From: an uncultured Bacteroidales bacterium
GTDB lineage: Bacteria > Bacteroidota > Bacteroidia > Bacteroidales > Bacteroidaceae
DNA length: 64,000 nucleotides
Assembly: GCA_902776455.1 (NCBI GenBank)
Contig: CACYQI010000001.1
Coordinates: 1-64,000 of the forward strand
Reading direction: 5' to 3'
Part shown: in pieces, positions 52,958 to 61,363 of the stretch
How positions within the stretch are numbered: position 1 is the first letter of the stretch
Layout: every line of letters begins with the position of its first letter
Position numbers and translations under genes: made by a program
The notes under the pieces: model-generated
Seen by the model: only the letters and a program-made list of their open reading frames with translations
What the model was told of the DNA's origin: nothing
Databases searched by the model: none

Positions 52958-54328
52958 ATGGTACTTGAATGGATTGAACAATACTGGGAGGCTCTGCTTC
53001 TGATGACAGCCGAGATGGCTCCCTATCTGCTTTTGGGTTTCTTCATTGCAGGCATTTTGCGTGTGTTTGTGCCGCGCAGTTTGTACTCCCAACACCTTGC
53101 CAAGCCTGGCATGAAGAGCGTGGTGAAGGCCGCTGCTCTTGGCATTCCCCTGCCGCTTTGCTCGTGCGGCGTCATCCCGACGGCTGTGGGGCTTCGCAAG
53201 GAAGGTGCCAGCCACGGAGCCTGCACCAGCTTCCTGATTGCTACGCCGCAGACGGGTGTCGATAGCATCGCCGCCACCTATTCCCTCATGGGCCTGCCTT
53301 TCGCTATTGTGCGCCCACTTGCTGCTCTGTTCACGGCTATGTTCGGCGGATGGCTGGTCAGCAAGTATGCCCATGAGAATAAAGAGGTTGTGGCCGACGT
53401 CACCTGCGACGACGACTGCTGCCACTGCCACGACGAGAGCGAGAGCAAAGGAAAAAACTTCGCAGGGAAACTGAAGGAGGCTTTCTCCTATGCTTTTGTG
53501 GAGATGATGGAGGACGTGGGCAAATGGCTTGTCGTAGGCTTGCTCATTGCAGCACTCATCACGGTGGCTGTGCCTAACGATTGGCTGGCAGCACTCCACG
53601 ACTACAAGCTGCTGAACATGCTTATCGTGCTTGCCATCGCCATTCCGATGTACGTCTGCGCCACGGGCAGCATCCCTATCGCTGTGTCGCTGATGGCTAA
53701 AGGCTTGACACCTGGTGCAGGCCTGGTACTGCTGATGGCAGGTCCTGCCGTCAACACGGCCTCGATGCTGGTCATCGGCAAGGTCTTCGGAGGGCGCACG
53801 CTCAAGCTCTACCTCCTCTCCATCGTCGTCGGAGCCATGCTCTTCGGACTTGGCATCGACTATCTGCTGCCGCAGGAGTGGTTTGCCGTGCAGAGCGGCA
53901 TAACAGAGTCTGCCTGCCACGAGGAAGGCATCGGCCTCTTCTCCTACATCTGCACAGCCCTGCTGATCATATTCCTGCTGAATGCGCTTCTGCTTAGCCA
54001 CCATCATCACCACCACCATCACGAAGAACATAAAAAGACCCCCTCTAACTCCCCATCTAGGGGGAGAATATTAGGCAAGGAAAGCCTCCCCATAGAGGGA
54101 GAGGTTTGGAGAGGGTCTGAGATCTCTGTTACCATCGAGGGCATGAACTGCAGCCATTGTGCCGAGAGCGTCAGGCGGGCGATTGCCGCAGTGGAAGGCG
54201 TGGAGAGCGTGGAAGTGTCGCTCCACGAAGGCAAGGCCTACATCGTCGGTTCGCCCGATGAGGCCGAGGTACACAGCGCCATAGAAAGCATCGGGTTCAG
54301 AGTGAAGAGTGAAGGCTTCCACTCCTAG
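52958..54328 (+). CDS. SO_0444-type Cu/Zn efflux permease with C-terminal HMA domain
   Basis: 456 residues. Helices carry GIPLPLCSCGVIPTA (CSCG near residue 67) and PMYVCATGSIPIAVSL, hallmarks of the permease family linked to metal efflux. A cytosolic CDDDCCHCHDE loop (about 150) and an eight-histidine run (HHHHHHHHEEH) could bind metal. After a repeat-derived linker (54034-54120, TPSNSPSRGRILGKES) a heavy-metal-associated domain follows with GMNCSHCAESV near 394. The Fur-family gene directly upstream supports metal-controlled expression. Confidence 0.87.
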   Translation: MVLEWIEQYWEALLLMTAEMAPYLLLGFFIAGILRVFVPRSLYSQHLAKPGMKSVVKAAALGIPLPLCSCGVIPTAVGLRKEGASHGACTSFLIATPQTGVDSIAATYSLMGLPFAIVRPLAALFTAMFGGWLVSKYAHENKEVVADVTCDDDCCHCHDESESKGKNFAGKLKEAFSYAFVEMMEDVGKWLVVGLLIAALITVAVPNDWLAALHDYKLLNMLIVLAIAIPMYVCATGSIPIAVSLMAKGLTPGAGLVLLMAGPAVNTASMLVIGKVFGGRTLKLYLLSIVVGAMLFGLGIDYLLPQEWFAVQSGITESACHEEGIGLFSYICTALLIIFLLNALLLSHHHHHHHHEEHKKTPSNSPSRGRILGKESLPIEGEVWRGSEISVTIEGMNCSHCAESVRRAIAAVEGVESVEVSLHEGKAYIVGSPDEAEVHSAIESIGFRVKSEGFHS

Positions 54329-54697
54329 CCTCCCTCTAGGTGAAAGGGCTTGGTGCTGAAGAATACAGACCCCACCCCTACCCCCCCAGCCCCCTCCCAT
54401 CCTCCCCCGAGGGGGAGGGGCTTGTGACGTCGGAGAGAGGGAAGTCCGCCGCGGCCCCCTCCCCTTGGAGAGAATAGACCCCACCCCTAACCCCTCCCCT
54501 TGGAGGGGAGGGGAAGGGAGGGGGCTTTCTCCTTTGGCTCCTTGGCTCCGTAGTGATTTAGTTCAAGAAGGGGAAGCGAACCGAAAAACCTTGACAGGAT
54601 TTTGTACTGCGGCGAGGGGGATTGGACGATGCGGCTGGGGAAGATTTCTGATGCTACGTGGAGCATCGGGCTACACTACGTGGAGCGTCAGATGATG
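54329..54697. repeat. C/G-rich palindromic repeat spacer
   Basis: Several CCCTCCCC...GGGGAGGGG words, including CCTCCCCCGAGGGGGAGG near 54402 and CCCCTCCCCTTGGAGGGGAG near 54490. The final part contains 22-bp units (54654, 54676) that open composite element copy D. No gene is present. Confidence 0.75.
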
Positions 54698-54936
54698 CTC
54701 CACGTTGAATTTCCACTCTCAACTTTCAATTTTCAACTTCATTCTTTGTTCCGTTTGACAGCACTGTGTGCAGTCCCTATACTTTCTTAACAGCACTCTG
54801 AAAAACGCGCCCTTGCAAGTGGCTGGTTATCAGCGGCGATTAAAAATAAGGCCTTTTCCCGCATTCGGTGGACCAAAGTGCCACAGAAGCGAAAAAAGGC
54901 CGTTAGAACGAGGCAAGATGCGAAAAGTTTTGACAT
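54698..54936 (+). repeat. Composite repeat element, copy D
   Basis: Follows 22-bp units at 54654 and 54676. Body landmarks: TCAACTTTCAATTTTCAAC, ACTTTCTTAACA, CGGTGGACCAAAGTGCC, GGCCGTTAGAACG and TGCGAAAAGTTTTGACA. Downstream (54937-55031) a diverged GCGGAGTACAATTCC hairpin of the type at 28041 is present and no gene. Confidence 0.8.
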
Positions 54937-55031
54937 CTTGCATAGGGCGAGTGGGCGGTTATGGTGCGATTGAAAATCCCGATAATCCATGCGTGCGGAG
55001 TACAATTCCACACGAACAGCGGGGGAGGTCC

Positions 55032-57074
55032 TTACCGGGCGTTGTGCATGATGCTGTAGCCGGTGAGGCGGTCGAAGCGGGCACCTTGCTGACGATAATA
55101 GACGAGGACCTGATACTCGTTCTCGGTCTCGAAGAAGCTGCCCATGGTGCGCCGTGTCAGACCATCCTGCTGGAGGAACTCGTAGCTGTAGTAGCCTTGT
55201 TTGAGCAGGAGGTCGGCATGATACTCCTGTCGCAGTTCGTCGTACTCCATGCGGCAGTCGGGGTTGAAGGTCTGGCCTGTCCAGTTGCCGCTCACATAGA
55301 CGTCGCCTCCGTCGAGGCGGGGCGTGGAGAGGAAGAAGTGGACTACGACGTATTCGGCTGTTGTGGCATCGTCGTAGTCGTCGGCGCTGCGGAGCACGAA
55401 GACGCCGTTCTGGTCCTCGACGTAGCTGTAGGCATGGTCGATGGTAGCAGGGAAGAGCGTGGCGTGGTAATAGGGTTCGAACCACTCGATGCGGTCCACT
55501 CCGGTTGCTGTCCGGTGGACGTCGAGAATCTCGAAGCGGTGGTACTCGTTACCACCGGGGAAGACGAGCTGTCGGTTGTGCGTGAACTCTATCCCGTTGG
55601 GCTTGCGGACGTTAGGCACGAGACCCTCAACTCGGCTGTCCCATCGGCGGTTCTGCATGACGACGACCTTCAGTTCGCGCTGTGGGTCGAATACCTGCAA
55701 GGCGCCGAAGCCTACGGAGAGCGTCATCTGCTGGTGCTTGTCGTTGAAGTCGATGTCGGTGTTGCTGCTCAGCGATGCCACGATGCCCGTCTCTTTCTCG
55801 TAGATGCAGAAGCGTGCTTCGAGTACGGGGTTGTCCTCCTCGTCCTCTTCGTAGATGCGGACACGGTAGTTGCCGCTCAGGCGGAGTCGAAGCTCGCGGG
55901 AGGGCACTCGCAGGCGGTAGTGCGTATAGATCTGTGTGGTGTTGAAGCTCTTCTCGTAGTCCTCGATGAGCTGGTCGTTGAGTCCTTCGAGGAAGTCGCT
56001 CTCGAAGATGCCGTCGGTGGGCTGCCAGTCCCAGTTGCAATGGTCGATGTGGTAGCGGTAGCGCTTGTAGTCGTGGCTCATCTCGTCCCATTCGATGTCG
56101 AGGTGCTGACGGCCTCGGAAGGCCAGATAGGGCGGCAAGGTGGGGTCGTCGTCGACAGTCAGGGTAAGCGTCCGCACGTTCCGGTCGAAGATTTGCTGCG
56201 TCTGAGCGTGAAGAGCAAAAAGCGAAGACTGAAGAATAAAGACGGCAAAGATGACAGAGCGGAGGATGCTGCTCAAAGACTCTTCCTGTGCAGACTCAGC
56301 CTCTTCCATACCTTCCCTTAAAGGGGAGGCTTCCTTCCCTGAGTTCTCTCCCTTTAAAGGGGAGGACTCCCTCACTTTAGGGGAGGGATGGGAAGGTTCT
56401 GTCTCTTCGCCCTTCAGCACAGGCAGTTGCCAATGGAACTTGACGGCAAGGATGCGAATCAGTATGACTCCGAAGGCACTCAGCATGGCGCTGATTTCGA
56501 CGCTCAGCCCCATGTGGAGGCAGACGACGTAGGCCAGTCCGCCAGCCACGCAGGCAAGGGCGTAGATTTCGCTGCGGAAGATGAGCGGCACGTCGTTCAT
56601 CAGGACGTCGCGGATGATTCCGCCTCCGGCTCCAGTCACGGCTCCCATCGTAATCGCCACCCAGAAGGGATGCCCCAGAGCAAGCGTCTTTTCGATGCCG
56701 ATGACGTTGAAAAGGGCAAGGCCAATGGTGTCGAAGATGAACCAGGTGTAGTTGTGATGGATGATGTACTTGCCGAACATGCCGACAGCCAGCACGGCCA
56801 GGGCGCAACAGACGAAGTAGCTGCTGTTCGTCATCCAGAAGGGATTGACGCCAAGCATGAGGTCGCGAATCGTTCCGCCACCGATAGCCGTCGCCATGCC
56901 CACAATCCATGCGCCGAAGATGTCGAACTGCTTCGTCGAGGACAGCCTGACGCCCGAGATGGCAAAGGCAAAGGTGCCGATGAACTCGATGACGACAAAC
57001 GTGACAGGCAACCGCAACGTGTCGGCCATGTCCTGCAAAAGGTTATGAATCGAAAAGTCGAAAAGATAAAACAT
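55032..57074 (-). CDS. TRIC-type channel fused to T9SS plug-domain protein
   Basis: One frame of 680 residues. Residues about 15-220 form two UPF0126/TRIC halves (FIGTFAFAISGVRLSS; TAIGGGTIRDLMLG; VTGAGGGIIRDVLMND), a membrane cation channel family. Residues about 225-264 are a repeat-coded linker (KVRESSPLKGENSGKEASPL). About 268-290 is a signal-like helix (SVIFAVFILQSSLFALHAQ). The rest matches DUF5103, the domain of the type IX secretion SprA plug protein (LEGLNDQLIEDYEKSFNTTQ; GNWTGQTFNPDCRMEYD). These are normally separate genes. No credible ATG directly precedes the second signal helix, so the plug domain may depend on the fusion. Confidence 0.82.
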   Translation of the reverse strand: MFYLFDFSIHNLLQDMADTLRLPVTFVVIEFIGTFAFAISGVRLSSTKQFDIFGAWIVGMATAIGGGTIRDLMLGVNPFWMTNSSYFVCCALAVLAVGMFGKYIIHHNYTWFIFDTIGLALFNVIGIEKTLALGHPFWVAITMGAVTGAGGGIIRDVLMNDVPLIFRSEIYALACVAGGLAYVVCLHMGLSVEISAMLSAFGVILIRILAVKFHWQLPVLKGEETEPSHPSPKVRESSPLKGENSGKEASPLREGMEEAESAQEESLSSILRSVIFAVFILQSSLFALHAQTQQIFDRNVRTLTLTVDDDPTLPPYLAFRGRQHLDIEWDEMSHDYKRYRYHIDHCNWDWQPTDGIFESDFLEGLNDQLIEDYEKSFNTTQIYTHYRLRVPSRELRLRLSGNYRVRIYEEDEEDNPVLEARFCIYEKETGIVASLSSNTDIDFNDKHQQMTLSVGFGALQVFDPQRELKVVVMQNRRWDSRVEGLVPNVRKPNGIEFTHNRQLVFPGGNEYHRFEILDVHRTATGVDRIEWFEPYYHATLFPATIDHAYSYVEDQNGVFVLRSADDYDDATTAEYVVVHFFLSTPRLDGGDVYVSGNWTGQTFNPDCRMEYDELRQEYHADLLLKQGYYSYEFLQQDGLTRRTMGSFFETENEYQVLVYYRQQGARFDRLTGYSIMHNAR

Positions 57075-57150
57075 ATATTGCTTAAATCAACTTTTGCAAG
57101 CTACGCTTCTTTTATCTTCTTATTATCAACACTTCCGAAACTTGAACCTA

Positions 57151-57420
57151 TCAGCCTTCTGCCAGTCCCACCTTCACCCACTCGTCGAGCAGAGTCTGGG
57201 CATCGCGACGGGCTGTGTCGGCATCCACCTCATACTCCTGCATCAGAAGCTCAGCCATCGTCTCGGCCGTGAACTCTTTGTCGCAGATATTCTTCCACAG
57301 ATAGGTTGCCGACTCGTTGAGGCTGATGACCTTGTTGAAGTCGATGTTCTCTCTTCCGTAAGCCACGATGATGTGCTCGCCGCACACCTCGCGGAGTTCA
57401 AATCCTTTCTTAATCTTCAT
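57151..57420 (-). CDS. PqqD-family protein
   Basis: 89 residues with the PqqD-like winged helix: ISLNESATYLWKNICDKEFTAETMAELLMQEYEVD. PqqD proteins bind precursor peptides for modifying enzymes. It is last on the strand after an HprK-like kinase and an S26 peptidase, a grouping seen in Bacteroidota peptide-modification loci. No precursor peptide or radical enzyme is visible nearby. The 128-bp gap upstream holds short repeats only. Confidence 0.8.
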   Translation of the reverse strand: MKIKKGFELREVCGEHIIVAYGRENIDFNKVISLNESATYLWKNICDKEFTAETMAELLMQEYEVDADTARRDAQTLLDEWVKVGLAEG

Positions 57421-57548
57421 CCTTATAATTTACTATTTGACGATTTACTATTTACTATTTATTTACGATTTAACTATTTATATCCCACTTCCCTTTAGGG
57501 GAGGGATGGGGAGAGAGGCTAAGGGAGGCCTAAGGAAGTCTTCCTTTG

Positions 57549-58088
57549 TTATACTATTGCCTTATATATAAATAATAGGTATCTCCTGACGGGTCTGAGC
57601 TTGCGCCACAGCTTGATGCGGCGGATGAGCTTAGGGTCGTCGGCAGGAATGATGCGATGCGGACGGATATACTGCGTGACGAGGCCGCTGACGTCCTGCT
57701 GCCTGCAATGTTCCACGCCTCTCACGTTGCCATCGCCCTGCAGGACAAGGTTTTCGCCGTGCTTCTCTATGATGCGGTGCAGGACATAGTGCCCCGGTGC
57801 TATCTGTGCCAGAACCGCATCGCCTACATCGTAGCTGTCGCGCTTCTCGAGGAAGACACGGTCGCGTGTGTGCTCGATGAAGGGACGCATGCTGTAGCCC
57901 TTGACGTAAATGGCATAGGGCTTGCCTTCGCTCAGCATCTTCGACACCTCGCCCAGCCAAGCATCGTTAGGCAACTCATGCCGAGGCTGAAGGGAGGTCG
58001 TGCCGTTGCGACGCTGATAGCTCTTGCGCCAAGGCGTCAGCAGGACGCGCGTCGAGCGTTTAACGATTGCTTTCAATAGCCTTTTCAT
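57549..58088 (-). CDS. S26-type (ER/archaeal-like) signal peptidase homologue
   Basis: 179 residues. The serine motif VKGYSMRPFI (Ser near 65) is followed by VLHRIIEKHGENLVLQGDGN, where His (near 105) stands in place of the usual bacterial catalytic Lys, and an Asp follows. This Ser-His-Asp layout is like SipW/SEC11-type peptidases. The end is positively charged with a short hydrophobic patch (RRYLLFIYKAIV). The ATG at 58088 is preferred to a TTG at 58100. Its place beside PqqD and a kinase-like gene suggests peptide maturation. Confidence 0.75.
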   Translation of the reverse strand: MKRLLKAIVKRSTRVLLTPWRKSYQRRNGTTSLQPRHELPNDAWLGEVSKMLSEGKPYAIYVKGYSMRPFIEHTRDRVFLEKRDSYDVGDAVLAQIAPGHYVLHRIIEKHGENLVLQGDGNVRGVEHCRQQDVSGLVTQYIRPHRIIPADDPKLIRRIKLWRKLRPVRRYLLFIYKAIV

Positions 58089-58152
58089 CTCCACAACCAA
58101 TCCCTAATCCCTAATCCTTAATCTTTAATCCTTAATCTTTAATCCTTATTCT

Positions 58153-59043
58153 CTAATCCTTATCAGCGGCTACCGTGTCATGGCACAAGATGGCAGCCTC
58201 GGCATTGGGCAGGCAGCCAAGCTCGTACATGCCGACGATGCGGATGAGTTCGCCGATGCCATCGCAAACGCCGTTATAGACACGCTCGTCCCACTTCATG
58301 TTGCTCATGGCAGGAAGCAGATTGCAGAAAGCTTCGACGGTACGGAGCTTGCGAATCGTGTTCTCAGGCCGCTGCTGGATGCGGACAATGCCGCCGACAG
58401 GAGCCTGAATGTTGCGGTAGCAGCGCGTCTTTCCGCTCCACGGACTGCCGAAGACGATGGCCTGGCCTTCGATGATGCGTACCACGGGGTTGTCGTCGTT
58501 CATAAGGTCGCAACCCGGTATGTTGTCGTACCAAAGGCGTGTGTGCGTACTCTTGCCCGTTCCGCTGGGAGCAGTCATCAGATAGCCCTTGCCATCGCAT
58601 CGGATGACCGAAGCATGCATGAGCATCGTCCTCGTGCAGGCCGCAGCAAAAGCATAAGCCATCATCAAGGCATTGTTCAGCCCATAGTTGCGTTGCACAA
58701 AGGTCTTGCCGAAGAGCGACACTTGGCACTGAGAGAAGTCGGCTTTGCTGCGCATACGGCTGCAGAGCACTCCATCGACATCGTTGACGGCATACTGATA
58801 GCCTCCGTCTGCCATGCAATACACGCCGTAGTCGCATCCGCCACAGTCGAACACGCCTATCTCGTCGCCCTCCTCCTGCCAGTCGAGGCTGTCGTCCACA
58901 GTCATCGTGAAAAGCAACGCCTCTTCGGGCTTCCCCTCCAGCAGGAAGGGAGCAAACGAAGGAATAAGCCTGTCATCGTTGGCCTCGTCGGCAAAGTGAA
59001 TGGCAAACGCATGGCCGCCAACCTTATAGTAGTAACTTTTCAT
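58153..59043 (-). CDS. HPr-kinase-like P-loop protein
   Basis: 296 residues. P-loop MTAPSGTGKSTHTRLW lies near 155-168 and Walker B CDLMNDDNPVV follows, with FGSPWSGKTRCY, the arrangement of HprK/PEPCK-like kinases. In peptide-modification loci such enzymes can phosphorylate a precursor peptide. The canonical HPr target is not indicated. ATG 59043 chosen (TTG at 59049 also open). TAATCCTTAATC repeats fill the 52-bp space downstream. Confidence 0.75.
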   Translation of the reverse strand: MKSYYYKVGGHAFAIHFADEANDDRLIPSFAPFLLEGKPEEALLFTMTVDDSLDWQEEGDEIGVFDCGGCDYGVYCMADGGYQYAVNDVDGVLCSRMRSKADFSQCQVSLFGKTFVQRNYGLNNALMMAYAFAAACTRTMLMHASVIRCDGKGYLMTAPSGTGKSTHTRLWYDNIPGCDLMNDDNPVVRIIEGQAIVFGSPWSGKTRCYRNIQAPVGGIVRIQQRPENTIRKLRTVEAFCNLLPAMSNMKWDERVYNGVCDGIGELIRIVGMYELGCLPNAEAAILCHDTVAADKD

Positions 59044-59057
59044 GTGCAATGTAATGA

Positions 59058-59522
59058 TTACTTCTTCTTTGTAGGAGAAACAACTTGTTCTTCCACTTCG
59101 ATATACTCTTCCGGCTTAAAGCGGAACTGGCCTCGGTCAACCAATATCATACGCAACTCGTCGCTGTGGGCATAACGCTTGTGCAGAGACAAGTAGCGGC
59201 GCTCCATCTTCTTCCTGCCAGGACTGAAGTAGATGGCCGTGACATACGGGCCGCCCTTGTACGTCGCCTCAAGGTAGCGTTGCAGCTGAAAGGAGTAGAG
59301 CTGCCTGTCCATCAAGAACTTCCTCTTCTTGTCGAGCGTAATGCTGTCAACCTGCATCATGTCGGTGATGAACACCGATGAGTCTGCAAACGAGATGCCC
59401 ACGCCCATCAGATAGACAGGCTTCTGCACTACCTTGTTCTTCTTTGCCTCAAGAGGCGTAGCGCCAAAGGCGCAGAACAGGCAAGCACACAGGATTACCC
59501 TTAGAGATTTGCTCATTGTCAT
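59058..59522 (-). CDS. Exported protein of unknown function
   Basis: 154 residues. Signal peptide after MTMSKSLRVILCACLFCAFG, then VYLMGVGISFADSSVFITDM and a basic C-terminus. The start is set at ATG 59522 because a longer frame to 59570 would overlap the PUR gene. I recognise no domain; it resembles short conserved Bacteroidota exported proteins. Confidence 0.65.
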   Translation of the reverse strand: MTMSKSLRVILCACLFCAFGATPLEAKKNKVVQKPVYLMGVGISFADSSVFITDMMQVDSITLDKKRKFLMDRQLYSFQLQRYLEATYKGGPYVTAIYFSPGRKKMERRYLSLHKRYAHSDELRMILVDRGQFRFKPEEYIEVEEQVVSPTKKK

Positions 59523-59535
59523 ACGGGGGTATCCT

Positions 59536-59871
59536 TCAGAAATCCAAATCGATATTGATGGCGTTGTCAACTTCGGGACGCGCCTCGGCCTCGCCCTGCT
59601 CGCTGGCTACAAAGTCGAATGCCTGCTGCAATGCTTCGTTGAACTTGCCAAAGTCCTCGCGGAAGAGGAATATCTTGTGCTTCTCGTAGCTGATTTGAGG
59701 CATTTCCTGAGTTCCGCTGAGTATCTTCTTGCTCTCCGTTACACTCAGATACATTTCGCCCCGACGGTTCTGCTTCACGTCGATGTAGTAGATGCGCTGC
59801 CCAGCTTTGACAGTTCGCGAGAATAAGATCTCGGCATCGTGACCTTCTGTTAGTTTCTTGTCTGTTTCCAT
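59536..59871 (-). CDS. PUR-family (DUF3276) DNA/RNA-binding protein
   Basis: 111 residues with YYIDVKQNRRGEMYLSVTES and KHKIFLFREDFGKFNEALQQ, the PUR-repeat pattern of Bacteroidota and spirochaete DUF3276 proteins that bind single-stranded nucleic acid. The acidic C-terminus follows. The exported-protein gene starts 13 bp downstream. Confidence 0.85.
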   Translation of the reverse strand: METDKKLTEGHDAEILFSRTVKAGQRIYYIDVKQNRRGEMYLSVTESKKILSGTQEMPQISYEKHKIFLFREDFGKFNEALQQAFDFVASEQGEAEARPEVDNAINIDLDF

Positions 59872-59966
59872 AGTGCATACTTACTTTTGCCGCCCAAATT
59901 TCCCCTTATTTCTGCAAACTGCCAAAAAAAGATGAAGGAAAAAGTCTCTTTTTGCATTAAAATGAC

Positions 59967-59974
59967 TAAATTTG
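59967..59974 (+). promoter_or_regulatory. -7 box for nusB
   Basis: TAAATTTG, 25 bp before the ATG at 60000. No clear -33 element. Confidence 0.5.
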
Positions 59975-59999
59975 CACTCTCTTTTACATCTATCAGACT

Positions 60000-60938
60000 A
60001 TGATAAACCGTGAATTGATACGTTTAAAGCTTGTTCAGGTGCTTTACTCATACCTCCAAAAAGGTAGTCACAATCCTGATGTTGCCGAGAAGGAACTCTT
60101 GCTGAGTCTCGACAAGGCATACGACCTCTACAACTACATGCTTCTGCTCATGGTTGAGACGAGCCGGATATCTCTCCGCATGCTTGAGATGAGGGAAAGT
60201 CGCAGCAAGAAGCTGAACGACGGCATCCACTGGAGCCATAAGTTCGTGGACAACCGTTTCATCCTACAGCTGGAGTCGAACAGGGAACTTCGCGACTATT
60301 GCGACGAGCAGGAACTGAGCTGGGCAAACCATGAGGACTTCGTGCGCAACTTATATAATAAGGTAGAAGAGAGTGACTTCTATCAGCAGTACATGAACTC
60401 CGACACTTCCTCCTACGAGGAGGACCGCGAGATTTGGCGCCTCATCTACCGCCACCTCATCGTGGACAACGAAGAGCTTGCCGGCATCCTGGAGGACATC
60501 AATGTCTATTGGAACGACGACAAGACCATAATAGACACCTTTGTGCTCAAGACCATCAACCGCTTCACGGAGAAGAGCACAGCGGCACAGCCTCTCATGC
60601 CAAAGTTCAAGACAGACACTGACCGCGACTTCGCCATCAAGCTCATGCGGCGTGCACTAATGGGACAGGAGCACTTCTACGGACTCATTGGCACTACTAC
60701 CCGCAAGTGGGACTTCGAACGAATTGCCTTGATGGACCGCATCATCCTGCAATTAGGGCTTGCCGAGATAACCACCTTCCCGAACATCCCTATCAGCGTC
60801 AGCATCAACGAGTACGTTGACATCGCCAAGATGTACAGCACCCCGAAGAGCGGCAAGTACATCAACGCTACGCTCGACACCATCGCAAAGAAGCTCATCG
60901 AGGAAGGAAAACTGGTGAAGGAGACCGAAGCTGAATAG
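60000..60938 (+). CDS. nusB: Transcription antitermination factor NusB
   Basis: 312 residues, the long Bacteroidota form. The N-terminus MINRELIRLKLVQVLYSYLQ and the C-terminal NusB core (WDFERIALMDRIILQLGLAE; SVSINEYVDIAKMYSTPKSG) are clear. It helps form the antitermination complex on rRNA operons. First of the conserved nusB-yajC-ybbR-coaE-DUF5606 run. Confidence 0.92.
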   Translation: MINRELIRLKLVQVLYSYLQKGSHNPDVAEKELLLSLDKAYDLYNYMLLLMVETSRISLRMLEMRESRSKKLNDGIHWSHKFVDNRFILQLESNRELRDYCDEQELSWANHEDFVRNLYNKVEESDFYQQYMNSDTSSYEEDREIWRLIYRHLIVDNEELAGILEDINVYWNDDKTIIDTFVLKTINRFTEKSTAAQPLMPKFKTDTDRDFAIKLMRRALMGQEHFYGLIGTTTRKWDFERIALMDRIILQLGLAEITTFPNIPISVSINEYVDIAKMYSTPKSGKYINATLDTIAKKLIEEGKLVKETEAE

Positions 60939-60989
60939 GAATCAGAACTAAGAAATAACTTTTTTCACATATTAAACAAACAGTAAACG

Positions 60990-61289
60990 ATGCTTACATT
61001 ACTTCAAGCTCAGGGCGGCGGGAACATGTCGTTCCTTCTTATGATGGTCATCATCTTTGCCATCATGTGGTTCTTTATGATTCGCCCACAAAAGAAGAAA
61101 CAAAATGAGATTCAGAACTTCCGGGCAAACATTACCCGAGGACAGCAGATTGTAACGGCCGGCGGCATCTACGGCGTGGTCAAGGACATCGACGAGGCCG
61201 CTAACACACTCAAAGTGGAGATTGCCAGCGGCATCTGCATCAAGGTGGACCGCGGCAGCGTGTTCGCCTCGCCACAGGTGACGCTGTAA
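60990..61289 (+). CDS. yajC: Preprotein translocase subunit YajC
   Basis: 99 residues: one N-terminal membrane helix (MSFLLMMVIIFAIMWFFM), the RPQKKKQNE basic segment and GQQIVTAGGIYGVVKDID. It associates with the SecDF-YajC part of the translocase. Confidence 0.93.
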   Translation: MLTLLQAQGGGNMSFLLMMVIIFAIMWFFMIRPQKKKQNEIQNFRANITRGQQIVTAGGIYGVVKDIDEAANTLKVEIASGICIKVDRGSVFASPQVTL

Positions 61290-61363
61290 GAGGAGAAGCC
61301 ACAAAGAGAGGCAGACGGAGAACCGAGATGTTGCCTCCTTCCTACAACTTCCCAGCATAAGGC

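Noticed and set aside
54768-56321. 517-residue plus-strand frame
   Set aside because: Antisense to the plug domain and reading into repeat DNA; no recognisable motif.
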